Shown here: piece after piece, positions 16,701 through 24,555 of the stretch
Numbering within the stretch: position 1 is the first letter of the stretch
Layout: the number at the start of each line of letters is the position of its first letter
Assembly (NCBI GenBank): GCA_015689775.1
Contig: WVSR01000001.1
Coordinates: 993,501 to 1,057,500, forward strand
DNA from: Rhodobacterales bacterium LSUCC0387
GTDB taxonomy: Bacteria; Pseudomonadota; Alphaproteobacteria; Rhodobacterales; Rhodobacteraceae
Direction of reading: 5' to 3'
DNA: 64,000 nt
Notes under the pieces: model-generated
The model's database searches: none
The model's input: only the letters and a program-made list of their open reading frames with translations
What the model was told of the DNA's origin: nothing
Made by a program: the position numbers and the translations under genes

Positions 16701-17912
16701 ATGACATATAATCCTTCGCCGCTTCCCGTTTTGCGTCTGCGTCCAAAGGCCGATGCTCGTGCCATCCGCTTTGGTCATCCTTGGGCTTGGGCCGATGATC
16801 TGGTGCTAGATCGCCGCAGCCGTGCGATTGTGGCAGGCAGTCTTGCCACTTTAGAGGATGCCGAGCGCAATCCGCTGGCCCTTGGTGTCGCAACACCTGA
16901 AGCGAAGATCGCTTTTCGGGTTTTAGAACGCCGCGTGGATGCCGTGATAGATTCTGCGTGGCTGCAGGCAAAAATCCAAGCGGCCCATGACCTGCGCCAC
17001 AAGATCTATCCTGACCCCTATTACCGCCTGATCCATGCCGAAGGCGATGGGCTCCCAGGTCTGATCGTTGATCGCTTTGGTGGATGTCTGGTGGTCCAAC
17101 CCAACGCGGTTTGGCTGGAAGATCGGATTGAGGAGATCGCCAGCGCTTTGCGCAATGTGACGGGCGCTGAGACGCTGATCAAGAACGGCACCTCCCGCGC
17201 GCGCGCCACTGAAAACCTACCCGAGGAGATGGTGCAGCTTTCTGGTGCGCCGATTTCTTCGCCATTGCCCGTGGTCATGAACGGGGCCACCTATATGGCC
17301 GATGTGATGGGGGGGCAAAAGACGGGCCTCTTTTACGACCAACGCCCCAATCATGCCTTTGCCGCGCAATTGGCCAAGGATGCGCGGGTTCTGGATGTAT
17401 TCTCGCATGTAGGCGGCTTCGCTTTGGCAAGTCTGGCCGCAGGTGCGCGCTCGGCCCTGTCGGTGGATGCCTCGCAAGCAGCGCTTGATTTGGCCACCCA
17501 AGGGGCCAAAGCCATGGGGGCCGAGGCGCGATTTTCTACCCGCCAAGGCGATGCCTTTGACATGCTTGAGGCCCTGGCAGGCGAGGCAGCGCAGTTTGAG
17601 CTGGTTGTGGCTGATCCACCCGCATTTGCGCCATCCAAGCCCGCTTTGGAAAAAGGCCTGCGCGCCTATGAACGCATTGCACGTTTGTCAGCCCCCTTGG
17701 TGGCTGAGGGGGGTGTGCTGATGCTATGCTGTTGTTCGCACGCGGCGGATCTTGAAAAATTCCGCGCCGCGTGTTTGCGCGGCATCGGGCGCGCGGGGCG
17801 TGAGGCGCGATTGATCTATACGGGCTTCGCTGGGCCTGATCATCCCCAGCATCCAAGCTTGACTGCGACAGGCTATCTCAAGGCTTTGGCCTTCCGCCTG
17901 ATGCCATCATGA
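16701..17912 (+). CDS. RlmI-like 23S rRNA (cytosine-5) methyltransferase
   Basis: A 403-residue cytoplasmic SAM-dependent methyltransferase. An N-terminal PUA-like domain (about 8-85; VLRLRPKADARAIRFGHPWAW) is followed by a Rossmann methyltransferase domain. Motifs are GQKTGLFYDQRPN, the SAM loop VLDVFSHVGGFALASLAAGA and the catalytic VVADPPAFAPSK. The pair of family features (PUA plus DPPxF) matches RlmI/YccW, which methylates C1962 of 23S rRNA; the exact target here is inferred. The stop overlaps the next start by four bases (ATGA), so the two are translationally coupled. Confidence 0.9.
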   Translation: MTYNPSPLPVLRLRPKADARAIRFGHPWAWADDLVLDRRSRAIVAGSLATLEDAERNPLALGVATPEAKIAFRVLERRVDAVIDSAWLQAKIQAAHDLRHKIYPDPYYRLIHAEGDGLPGLIVDRFGGCLVVQPNAVWLEDRIEEIASALRNVTGAETLIKNGTSRARATENLPEEMVQLSGAPISSPLPVVMNGATYMADVMGGQKTGLFYDQRPNHAFAAQLAKDARVLDVFSHVGGFALASLAAGARSALSVDASQAALDLATQGAKAMGAEARFSTRQGDAFDMLEALAGEAAQFELVVADPPAFAPSKPALEKGLRAYERIARLSAPLVAEGGVLMLCCCSHAADLEKFRAACLRGIGRAGREARLIYTGFAGPDHPQHPSLTATGYLKALAFRLMPS

Positions 17913-18454
17913 AGCTTTGTCTTGATGCCTGTGTGCTTTATCCCACGGTTCTGCGCGACTGTTTGATGGGGCTTGGGCAAGCAGGGCAGATGACGCCCCT
18001 TTGGTCTGATCGCATTCTCGAGGAATGGGCCCGTGCCGCAGAGCGAAATCTTGGGCCTGAGGGGGGTATGATTGCACGCGGAGAAATCGCGCTGCTTCAG
18101 GCCAGTTTCCCCGCTGCAGTCATCGAAGCGGATCCTGCGATGGACGCACGGCTTTACCTGCCTGATCCCGCCGATATTCACGTGTTGGCCACCGCCATTG
18201 TGGGAAAGGCCGAAGCTATTTTGACCTTCAACCTGCGCGATTTTCCGCGGGCTGAATTGGCAGGCCACGATATCGTGGCCCTGCATCCTGACAGTTATCT
18301 GTGTGATATGTGGGCGCAGGAGCCTGACTTGGTGGCCAAAATTTGCGCGGGCGTTATGGCGCGCATGAATGATTTGCGCGAGGCGCCATCTGATGTGTGC
18401 AAAATGCTAAAGCGCGCGCGCCTGCCAAAATTGGCGAAACGCCTCGCAGATTAG
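17909..18454 (+). CDS. PIN-domain protein (probable RNase, RSP_2648-type)
   Basis: A 181-residue PIN-domain protein. The first acidic residue is D6 in KLCLDACVLYP. A later acidic cluster (LPDPADIHVLATAIVGKAEAILTFNLRDFP) supplies the remaining metal-binding Asp residues, typical of this fold. PIN proteins are Mg2+-dependent nucleases, often toxins. No antitoxin lies beside this one; it is instead coupled to the rRNA methyltransferase by a 4-bp overlap. A housekeeping RNA role is therefore more likely than a toxin role (inference). Its last four bases overlap the end of the convergent M48 protease gene. Confidence 0.8.
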   Translation: MKLCLDACVLYPTVLRDCLMGLGQAGQMTPLWSDRILEEWARAAERNLGPEGGMIARGEIALLQASFPAAVIEADPAMDARLYLPDPADIHVLATAIVGKAEAILTFNLRDFPRAELAGHDIVALHPDSYLCDMWAQEPDLVAKICAGVMARMNDLREAPSDVCKMLKRARLPKLAKRLAD

Positions 18455-19170
18455 CGGATTTGTCCGCGCCATTTATCTTCTAGGGTTTCGATTGCCTTGA
18501 TCCGATCGACCGTGCTTGGATGGCTCATCAGCCACGCAGCCCCCCCGCGCAATCCTCCGCCAGACAGGGCTTCGAGTTTCCGAAAGAGCGATTTTTGCGG
18601 CTCTGTCCCGATGCCGCTTGCCGTTAATAATGATGCGGCATAGGCATCCGCCTCGTATTCATCGGCACGGCTCAGGCGCGCGGCCAAAAGAGAGGTGAGG
18701 ATATTGGCGACCCAAATCCCCACCGCCGCTACGGGGATCAACCGCCCTAAAAGGCTACTGAGGGCCACGCGGATTGCATTTTGACCCGAAAAATCAATCA
18801 TCCGCCGCTTGGTGTGACCCAGTGAGACATGGCCCAATTCATGCGCGATCACGGAGGCCAGCTCTTCGGCGGTGACTTCGCCTGCGCGATATTTTTGATA
18901 AAAGCCACGGGTGATGAAAATGCGCCCATCTGGTGCGGCAAGGCCATTGATGGCATCAACCTCGTAGAGATGCACAGGAATATCCTCAAGGCCCAGCACC
19001 GTGGCCATCCGCTTGGAGATATCACGCAGTCGCGGATCGGCCAAATGGGTTGAGCGCTCGTCAAGCTCTCGTTTCAGTCGCCAGCTTGAGAACTGGTAAC
19101 TGAGCAGCGCATAGCCAATGGCCAAAAGGATCGGGGTCAGCTTTAACATAAGGCTGATATGGCGCGGCAC
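18451..19170 (-). CDS. M48-family membrane metalloprotease (HtpX/Oma1-like)
   Basis: A 239-residue zinc peptidase with an N-terminal hydrophobic anchor (about 8-26). The HExxH zinc motif is H110-ELG-H114 in SVIAHELGHVSLGH, and the third ligand is the Glu of DEYEADAYA. The middle hydrophobic stretch (AVGIWVANILTSLLAARL) may be a second membrane-associated helix. Relatives degrade damaged membrane proteins. The upstream start ATG 19170 is kept; ATG 19146 (MLKLTPILL) is a reasonable alternative. A 57-residue membrane protein gene lies just upstream on the same strand. Confidence 0.88.
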   Translation of the reverse strand: MPRHISLMLKLTPILLAIGYALLSYQFSSWRLKRELDERSTHLADPRLRDISKRMATVLGLEDIPVHLYEVDAINGLAAPDGRIFITRGFYQKYRAGEVTAEELASVIAHELGHVSLGHTKRRMIDFSGQNAIRVALSSLLGRLIPVAAVGIWVANILTSLLAARLSRADEYEADAYAASLLTASGIGTEPQKSLFRKLEALSGGGLRGGAAWLMSHPSTVDRIKAIETLEDKWRGQIR

Positions 19171-19206
19171 TGCGCCTTGGGCAAGGGTTGCTTTTACAAG
19201 AGCCGC

Positions 19207-19380
19207 CTATAAAGGGGCAGGCACGACCAACATCACGAAATAACCCAAGGTGAACCCAATCAGCCCGCAGACCGCGCCATAGTGCAAGAGGTCTAGCTTA
19301 TTGCCCTTTTTGCGAAAGGCCATAAAGAGGCCGAGGGCAATGCCGCCCAAAAGGCCAAGAAGTGCCGGCAAGGGGATCAT
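19207..19380 (-). CDS. Small two-helix membrane protein, 57 residues
   Basis: The frame encodes two hydrophobic helices (LPALLGLLGGIALGLFMA and AVCGLIGFTLGYFVMLVV) joined by a basic loop (FRKKGNKLDLLHYG). This layout is known in short uncharacterised proteins of Rhodobacteraceae. AAAGGAC precedes the ATG at a usable distance. It ends 37 bases before the start of the M48 protease gene on the same strand, so the two may be co-transcribed. Function unknown. Confidence 0.7.
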   Translation of the reverse strand: MIPLPALLGLLGGIALGLFMAFRKKGNKLDLLHYGAVCGLIGFTLGYFVMLVVPAPL

Positions 19381-19437
19381 GTGAAGCTGTCCTTTTCTGG
19401 TCTTAATTGCGCGCGGCTTGAGTTGCGTTTGGAGTGA

Positions 19438-19488
19438 GATTTGCGGTTTCGTTCAAACGAATTTGCATCAGGCTGAAGTCCGCAAATC
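19438..19488. repeat. Nested inverted repeats between the GNAT and small membrane protein genes
   Basis: GATTTGCGG (19438-19446) is perfectly inverted as CCGCAAATC (19480-19488). Inside lies a second perfect inverted repeat, TTCGTT-CA-AACGAA (19448-19461). There is no T-run, so it is not an ordinary terminator. It may be a protein-binding site or an mRNA structure. Confidence 0.5.
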
Positions 19489-19536
19489 CATAGTGGCCCC
19501 ATGCGTAGGCTTCAAGCTGCCAAAGCGCGGTGTAAT

Positions 19537-19983
19537 TTATTTAGCATATTTGATAAACCCTGTATCCGTTGCCACGCGGTCATAGAGCCGCCGCGCGGTC
19601 GCATTGTGGCTTTGTGTAAGCCAATAAACCGAAGGCCGCCCTGCCGTTGCTGCATCGGCGCAGACATGATCAATCAGCGCAGCCCCAATACCCTTTCTAC
19701 GCGCCTCGGGTGCGACAAACAGATCTTGGAGATAAGTTACGGGCTTTGATTTCCAGCCATGGGCATGAGAGATCACATGCACCAAGCCAATTGCGCGCCC
19801 GTCCTGCCATGCCAACCAGGCAAGCATATCGCCCTGCGCAGGGGTGCTGTAGCGGGTAAAGCTGAGATCAATCACTTCTGGGGAGAGGGCGGTTTCGTAG
19901 AAGGCGAGATAGGCCTTCCACAGCCCCTCCCATGTGTCACGATCTTCTGGGCGCAAGGGCAAAATATCGATTGATTTGGGCAT
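19537..19983 (-). CDS. GNAT-family N-acetyltransferase
   Basis: A 148-residue acetyltransferase. The acetyl-CoA loop is visible in YLQDLFVAPEARRKGIGAALIDH, matching the Q/RxxGxG/A signature, and the C-terminal YWLTQSHNATARRLYDRVATDTGFIKY is typical of the fold. The substrate cannot be inferred. The stop is followed by about 150 bases containing nested inverted repeats before the next gene on the same strand. Confidence 0.88.
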   Translation of the reverse strand: MPKSIDILPLRPEDRDTWEGLWKAYLAFYETALSPEVIDLSFTRYSTPAQGDMLAWLAWQDGRAIGLVHVISHAHGWKSKPVTYLQDLFVAPEARRKGIGAALIDHVCADAATAGRPSVYWLTQSHNATARRLYDRVATDTGFIKYAK

Positions 19984-20274
19984 ATGTTACTCCGACTACC
20001 AATTGCTGTTGCGGATGTATCCACAGATTCTGTCGCAAATTTGGCGAAAACTGGTGTTGTTCTGGGTGATACTCCCTGAGGCATTATAGCCGCGACAAAT
20101 TGCGCGGGCCAAGCCGAATTGGGGCCATTCGCCAGTCCAAAGCGATTTGAGGCGCAGTCAGAAACGGGGGCCTAGGGGCGCGCCGATCCGTTTAGGTGAT
20201 TTTGAGCGGAAAAACCGTCTTTAGGTGGGTGACATTACCCACGCCATCCTGTAAGCGGAGCCCGAGGTGGTAAA
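19984..20274. other. Intergenic region upstream of dksA
   Basis: About 290 bases between divergent genes (GNAT minus, dksA plus). Near its right end lies the inverted repeat GTGGGT-gacatt-ACCCAC (20225-20230/20237-20242), about 30-50 bases before the dksA start. It may be an operator or an mRNA hairpin in the dksA leader. No coding frame is convincing. Confidence 0.4.
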
Positions 20275-20751
20275 ATGACGTCTGATGTAAAATCAAAAAT
20301 CGGGTCAGCCGCCGCTGAGGGGAACGAGATGAAAGCTGAGACCTTTCTTCCAGAAGACTATCGTCCCGCCGAGGACGAGCCGTTTATGAATGAGCGACAG
20401 TTAGAGTATTTCCGCAGGAAACTGCTCAACTGGAAAGCTGATCTGCTTGATGAAAGTCGCACAACTGTCACCGCGCTGCAAGATGGCACGCGCAGCATCC
20501 CTGATGTTGCGGATCGTGCGAGTGAGGAAACAGACCGTGCGCTTGAATTGCGCACCCGCGATCGTCAGCGCAAGCTGATCACCAAGATTGATGCTGCTTT
20601 GCGCCGTATCGAAGAGGGCGAATATGGCTATTGCGAAGTCACGGGCGACCCGATCAGCCTTAAACGTCTGGATGCGCGCCCGATTGCGACCATGACGCTT
20701 GAAGCACAAGAGCGCCATGAGCGCCGCGAAAAAGTCCATCGGGACGATTGA
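20275..20751 (+). CDS. dksA: RNA polymerase-binding factor DksA (single-Cys form)
   Basis: A protein of 158 residues (140 from the internal ATG 20329) that binds RNA polymerase through the secondary channel and, with ppGpp, tunes rRNA and stress promoters. The coiled-coil part (NERQLEYFRRKLLNWKADLL ... DVADRASEETDRALELRTRDR) and C-terminal GEYGYCEVTGDPISLKRLDA are diagnostic. Only one of the four zinc cysteines of E. coli DksA remains, as known in Rhodobacter DksA. The start MKAETFLPEDYRP at 20329 matches the usual alphaproteobacterial N-terminus and has its own GAGGGGAACGAG site, so 20275 may be too long. A terminator follows. Confidence 0.93.
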   Translation: MTSDVKSKIGSAAAEGNEMKAETFLPEDYRPAEDEPFMNERQLEYFRRKLLNWKADLLDESRTTVTALQDGTRSIPDVADRASEETDRALELRTRDRQRKLITKIDAALRRIEEGEYGYCEVTGDPISLKRLDARPIATMTLEAQERHERREKVHRDD

Positions 20752-20776
20752 TTGCGCGCAGCGAGTTTATAAGATT

Positions 20777-20810
20777 AAAAAAGGCATCTTTTCGGATGCC
20801 TTTTTTCTTT
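20777..20810 (+). terminator. Intrinsic terminator of dksA
   Basis: Stem GGCATC/GATGCC (20783-20788/20795-20800), extended by A-T pairs, with a 6-base loop and followed by TTTTTTCTTT. The next gene starts only about 20 bases later. Confidence 0.88.
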
Positions 20811-20829
20811 GACGGGTGCGAGGCTGAGC

Positions 20830-21987
20830 ATGCTTATCGGGCGCAATATTTTGGTGATTGGGGCAGGTATTGGTGGCTTGGCTGCGGCCTGCTGCCTTGC
20901 GCAACGCGGCGCTTCGGTGCGCGTGCTAGAACAGGCCGAGGAAATCCGCGCTTTTGGGGCAGGGCTTCAACTTAGCCCCAATGGGATGGCCACGTTAGCA
21001 GGCCTTGGGCTGGCCGAAGAGATTAGCGCGATATCCCCCCGCGCCAATGCCGTATATCTGCGCGATTTTCGCAAAGGGGCGGCAGTGGCGCGTGTGCCCT
21101 TATCCCGTCACGGACGCCCATATCACTATGTCCATCGGGCGGATTTGATCGAGATTTTGGCCAGTCGTGCCCGTGATCTTGGGGTTGAGATTACCCTTGG
21201 CGCGGCTGTGACAGGGGTCGAGGGGCGTGAAGTGATTTTGGCCGATGGTCAGCGCGAAAGCGCGGATGTGATTATCGGGGCAGACGGATTGCATTCCCGT
21301 ATCCGCACCCATCTTGAGCCGCGCGGGCATCCGTTTTTCACGGGCCAAGTTGCGTGGCGCGCCGTGATTGAGGCGCAACAGGGCGATGCGTTGCGCGATG
21401 TGCAGGTGTTTATGGGGCCTGGCCGCCATATGGTGATCTATCCGCTTCGGGGCGGGACATTGATCAATATCGTGGCGGTTGAGGAACATGACCAGTGGGT
21501 TAAGGACTCGTGGTTGGAGCGGGGCGATCCTGCACAGCTGACGGGCCGATTTGGTGATTTTTGTCCCGAGGCGCGTGCCTATTTAGGCCGCGTGACGGAA
21601 TGCTATCAATGGGGGTTGTTTCGCCATCCGGTCGCGCGCAACTGGCAAAATGGCCAGATGGTGCTTTTGGGGGATGCAGCGCATCCAACGCTTCCCTTCC
21701 TCGCGCAAGGGGCCAATATGGCGTTGGAGGATGCTTGGATTTTGGCCGCGCGCCTGTCCGATACGCATGATCTATCAAGGGCCTTGGCTGAATATGAGGC
21801 GCTGCGCCGCCCCCGCACCGCGCGGATTGTTCAGGTGGCCTCGGACAATGCAAACCATTATCATATGCGGCCAAGCCTGTTGCGGGTGGCCGCGCATACA
21901 GGGCTACGCATGGTAACGCGCTACGCGCCGCATCTGTTGGCGCAACGCTTTGAGTGGATTTACGGATTTGATCCGACTAAGTCGTAA
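20830..21987 (+). CDS. FAD-dependent aromatic monooxygenase (salicylate hydroxylase-like)
   Basis: A 385-residue flavoprotein of the class A monooxygenase group. It has the N-terminal dinucleotide fold (LVIGAGIGGLAAACCLAQRG), the middle DG motif (IIGADGLHSRIR) and the FAD ribityl motif (LLGDAAHPTLPFLAQGANMALEDA). These enzymes hydroxylate aromatic rings such as salicylate or 3-hydroxybenzoate using NAD(P)H and O2; the substrate here is unknown. ATG 20830 is preferred; an in-frame TTG at 20809 lies inside the dksA terminator and is unlikely. Its last 11 bases overlap the end of the convergent Anbu gene. Confidence 0.88.
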   Translation: MLIGRNILVIGAGIGGLAAACCLAQRGASVRVLEQAEEIRAFGAGLQLSPNGMATLAGLGLAEEISAISPRANAVYLRDFRKGAAVARVPLSRHGRPYHYVHRADLIEILASRARDLGVEITLGAAVTGVEGREVILADGQRESADVIIGADGLHSRIRTHLEPRGHPFFTGQVAWRAVIEAQQGDALRDVQVFMGPGRHMVIYPLRGGTLINIVAVEEHDQWVKDSWLERGDPAQLTGRFGDFCPEARAYLGRVTECYQWGLFRHPVARNWQNGQMVLLGDAAHPTLPFLAQGANMALEDAWILAARLSDTHDLSRALAEYEALRRPRTARIVQVASDNANHYHMRPSLLRVAAHTGLRMVTRYAPHLLAQRFEWIYGFDPTKS

Positions 21988-22720
21988 AGCTATAGGGGGG
22001 TAGGCTGTTAAACGCATGCTTTAGCGCATCCCCCCAACCCATTGAAATTACGTTGAAATACTGATCATCTTTTTCGATCCGTGTCATTGTTCCATGCTTC
22101 AAGCTATCTGCAGTATAAACATGAAGATCAAGCGGCAGGTTGACCGAAAGATTGGCCTTAATGGTCGAGTCAAAACTCACCATCAAAAGCTTGACCGCAT
22201 CCTCAAAACTCATTTCGGGGTCAAAGGCACGCACCAAAATGGGGCGGCCATATTTCGTCTCGCCAATCTGAAAGAACGGCGTGTCATCGCTGGCCTCGAT
22301 GAAATTGCCTTCAGGATAAATTAGGAAAAGGCGCGGGGGGGAGCCTTTGATCTGGCCGCCCAATATTATGGTTGCGGAAAAGGTCGCCTCTGCCTCAGGC
22401 CCATCTTGGCCTGATTGTGTTTTGATCACCTCGCGCAAGGTTTCCCCGACCAATTTGGCGACCTGAAACATCGAAGGCGCTTCGAGGATCGAGGGGTTCC
22501 CCCGATCTTCGGCGGGTTTGGCGCGTTCATTCAAGAGGCTGATCACCGCCTGTGTTGTCGCCAAATTGCCCGCGGTCATCACGGTGATGCTACGCTCGCC
22601 CGGGCCTTCCCATGTGAACATTTTGCGGAAGGTCGATATGTTGTCCACGCCCGCATTCGTGCGCGTGTCTGACATGAACACAAGGCCAGAATTCAGTTTC
22701 AAACCAACGCAATAGGTCAT
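21977..22720 (-). CDS. Anbu, bacterial proteasome-homologue Ntn hydrolase
   Basis: A 247-residue Ntn-fold peptidase homologue. After Met removal the nucleophile is T2 in MTYCVGLKLNSGLVFMSDTRTN; D18 and K33 (TFRKMF) sit where proteasome D17 and K33 fall when T2 is counted as 1. GNLATTQAVISLL and the C-terminal NVISMGWGDALKHAFNSLP are typical of the Anbu (BPH) group. Anbu assembles into helical or open-ring particles; its natural substrate is not established as far as I know. It ends the four-gene minus-strand operon with the transglutaminase-like, alpha-E and ATP-grasp genes, the classic Anbu neighbourhood. About 60 bases separate it from the gene before. Confidence 0.92.
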   Translation of the reverse strand: MTYCVGLKLNSGLVFMSDTRTNAGVDNISTFRKMFTWEGPGERSITVMTAGNLATTQAVISLLNERAKPAEDRGNPSILEAPSMFQVAKLVGETLREVIKTQSGQDGPEAEATFSATIILGGQIKGSPPRLFLIYPEGNFIEASDDTPFFQIGETKYGRPILVRAFDPEMSFEDAVKLLMVSFDSTIKANLSVNLPLDLHVYTADSLKHGTMTRIEKDDQYFNVISMGWGDALKHAFNSLPPYSFTT

Positions 22721-22780
22721 CTCGGGGGCTGTCTTTCACCTGTATTTTTGCGCGCGGTCAAGAATCGCGCCTTGTCTTTA

Positions 22781-23584
22781 TTATTGCTGTTGAACCTGAA
22801 TATCTACTGAAAGCCGCTCGTCTCCCGCGCCGTAGCGCAGGCCAATGATGGGGGCCGCTTCGCGGTAATCGACACCTGAGGCAACGCGCACATAACGCGT
22901 ATCTGGGCTGATGCCGTTTGAGACGTCAAAACCAACCCATCCCAACCCCTCAATATGGGCCTCTGCCCAAGCATGGCTTGCGTCTTGGTGGATGCGGTCT
23001 TCCATCATCAAATAGCCCGAGACATAGCGTGCGGGGTATCCCAAAAGGCGGGCGGCTGAGATGAAAATATGGGTGTGATCCTGACAGACACCACTGCCTG
23101 CCTCGATGGCTTCTTCGGCGCTGCTGCCTGCGTGGGTGGGGCCTATGGCATAGGGCACAGCCTCTAGGATACGGGCAGACAGGGTGTGCAGTCGTTCAAT
23201 ATCGCTGAGTTTGGCATCCCTAAGCCCCGCGGTCAGTTTGCGTGTCCCATTGCCCGCGCGGGTCAGATCGGAGGGCTGCAAAAACACCCATAGGGGGACA
23301 AGTCCACGATGGGCCCCATGCACGCCCGCAACCTCGTTTGTTTCCATCTCGCCCGTGCAAGTGACCTCAACGGCCTGTGCATCAGGGGAAAAAGAAATCA
23401 GCGTTACAAGGTTTTGGTTATGGTCAAGATAGCTGCATTCCACTGTGCCACCCGCGACCTGCATTTGCCAATCCTGCACAGATTGCGCAGGCGTGTTTTG
23501 CGGCGTAAGTCGCAATTGCTGAAGCCCGTAAGAGGGCGCAGTGTCAAAACCATAGCTTGTGCGGTGGGACAGTTTTAATCGCAT
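22781..23584 (-). CDS. Transglutaminase-like cysteine protease of the Anbu operon
   Basis: A 267-residue protein with a bacterial transglutaminase-like N-terminal region (MRLKLSHRTSYGFDTAPSYG) and a papain-like core. The catalytic Cys is in EAGSGVCQDHTHIFISAARLLGYPARYVSGYL, His in DASHAWAEAHIEGLGW and Asp in GFDVSNG. The longer frame begins at 23632, but ATG 23584 has GAGGTG upstream, gives the family N-terminus, and lies 7 bases past the alpha-E stop. The enzyme type can cleave or form isopeptide or amide bonds, which suits a peptide-tag maturation or removal role in this operon (inference). Confidence 0.9.
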   Translation of the reverse strand: MRLKLSHRTSYGFDTAPSYGLQQLRLTPQNTPAQSVQDWQMQVAGGTVECSYLDHNQNLVTLISFSPDAQAVEVTCTGEMETNEVAGVHGAHRGLVPLWVFLQPSDLTRAGNGTRKLTAGLRDAKLSDIERLHTLSARILEAVPYAIGPTHAGSSAEEAIEAGSGVCQDHTHIFISAARLLGYPARYVSGYLMMEDRIHQDASHAWAEAHIEGLGWVGFDVSNGISPDTRYVRVASGVDYREAAPIIGLRYGAGDERLSVDIQVQQQ

Positions 23585-23591
23585 AAGCACC

Positions 23592-24533
23592 TCATCCGAT
23601 AAAACGGTAATCGGTTTCGATCTGGCGGCCAAGTGCCGCTAAGTCTTGCAAGAAGGTCAGGATGAACTCGTGCAATCCTTCCTCAAAGACTTGGTCGATG
23701 CTGCTTGTGCAAAGCCGCGCATTGAGCCGTGCTGCCATCGCGTGGCAGGGCAGGGTGCTGCCATATTCCGCCTCAAGGTAGCCTAGATTGCTTTGCAATT
23801 TACCAAGCGCGAATTTCAGGCTGCGGGGCATGCGCCCGTCAAAGATGAGAAAGTCTGCGATGCCTTTGGGTGTGACCGCCCCTTGGGTCAACCAAGAATA
23901 GGCGCGTTGACCCGCCACCGCGCGCAGGATCGTTTCCCATTGCACATTATCAAGGTTTGACCCGATTTGGCTGATAGAGGGCAGCAGGACATAGTATTTC
24001 ACATCCAAAATACGTGCGGTGTTATCGGCGCGTTCTAGGAATGTGCCAAGCCGCGCAAAATCGAAAACATCATTGCGCAGCATCGACCCGTGCAAGGCAC
24101 CGCGCACCAGTGCGGATTGCTGTCGCACCAAGGCAATCGTATCGGGTAGGTTTTTATCTGTGGCAGGGCGGGCAAGGGTGCTGCGCAATTGCATGTAGGT
24201 GTCATTGACTGCTTCCCAGACCTCGCGCGTGAGGGCGGTGCGCACCATGCGGGCGTTTTGGCGGGCTTGTGCCATGCTTGATTGCACAGATGACGGATTG
24301 GTCGCATCCCGCAATAGAAAATCCACGACATTGGCTGCATCAGCCGTCTCGTATTTGGTGAAAAACAACTGCTCCGCGGCGGCTGTTTTCAGCAGGCTTT
24401 GCCATTCGTCATTGGAACGATCTGGCCGTGTCAGCGCAATGCGCAGGCCCGTCTCAATCAGACGGGTCGTGTTCTCGGCGCGCTCTAAATGGCGGAACAT
24501 CCAAAATAATCCGCCCGCGGTTTTGCCTAACAT
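23592..24533 (-). CDS. Alpha-E domain protein (DUF403)
   Basis: A 313-residue all-helical protein. It has the family start (GLFWMFRHLERAENTTRLIETGLRI) and the repeated RxDNTARxLD-type segment (RLGTFLERADNTARILDVKYY). Alpha-E proteins are found next to circularly permuted ATP-grasp enzymes and are sometimes fused to them. They are proposed helpers in peptide-bond synthesis; direct biochemical proof is lacking. It sits 22 bases after the ATP-grasp stop and is followed directly by the transglutaminase-like gene, clearly one transcript. Confidence 0.92.
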   Translation of the reverse strand: MLGKTAGGLFWMFRHLERAENTTRLIETGLRIALTRPDRSNDEWQSLLKTAAAEQLFFTKYETADAANVVDFLLRDATNPSSVQSSMAQARQNARMVRTALTREVWEAVNDTYMQLRSTLARPATDKNLPDTIALVRQQSALVRGALHGSMLRNDVFDFARLGTFLERADNTARILDVKYYVLLPSISQIGSNLDNVQWETILRAVAGQRAYSWLTQGAVTPKGIADFLIFDGRMPRSLKFALGKLQSNLGYLEAEYGSTLPCHAMAARLNARLCTSSIDQVFEEGLHEFILTFLQDLAALGRQIETDYRFIG

Positions 24534-24555
24534 GGCCTTTGCTCCCTATGCGCGC

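Noticed and set aside
17909-18454. PIN protein as half of a toxin-antitoxin pair
   Set aside because: No small antitoxin gene precedes it; it is coupled to an rRNA methyltransferase gene instead.
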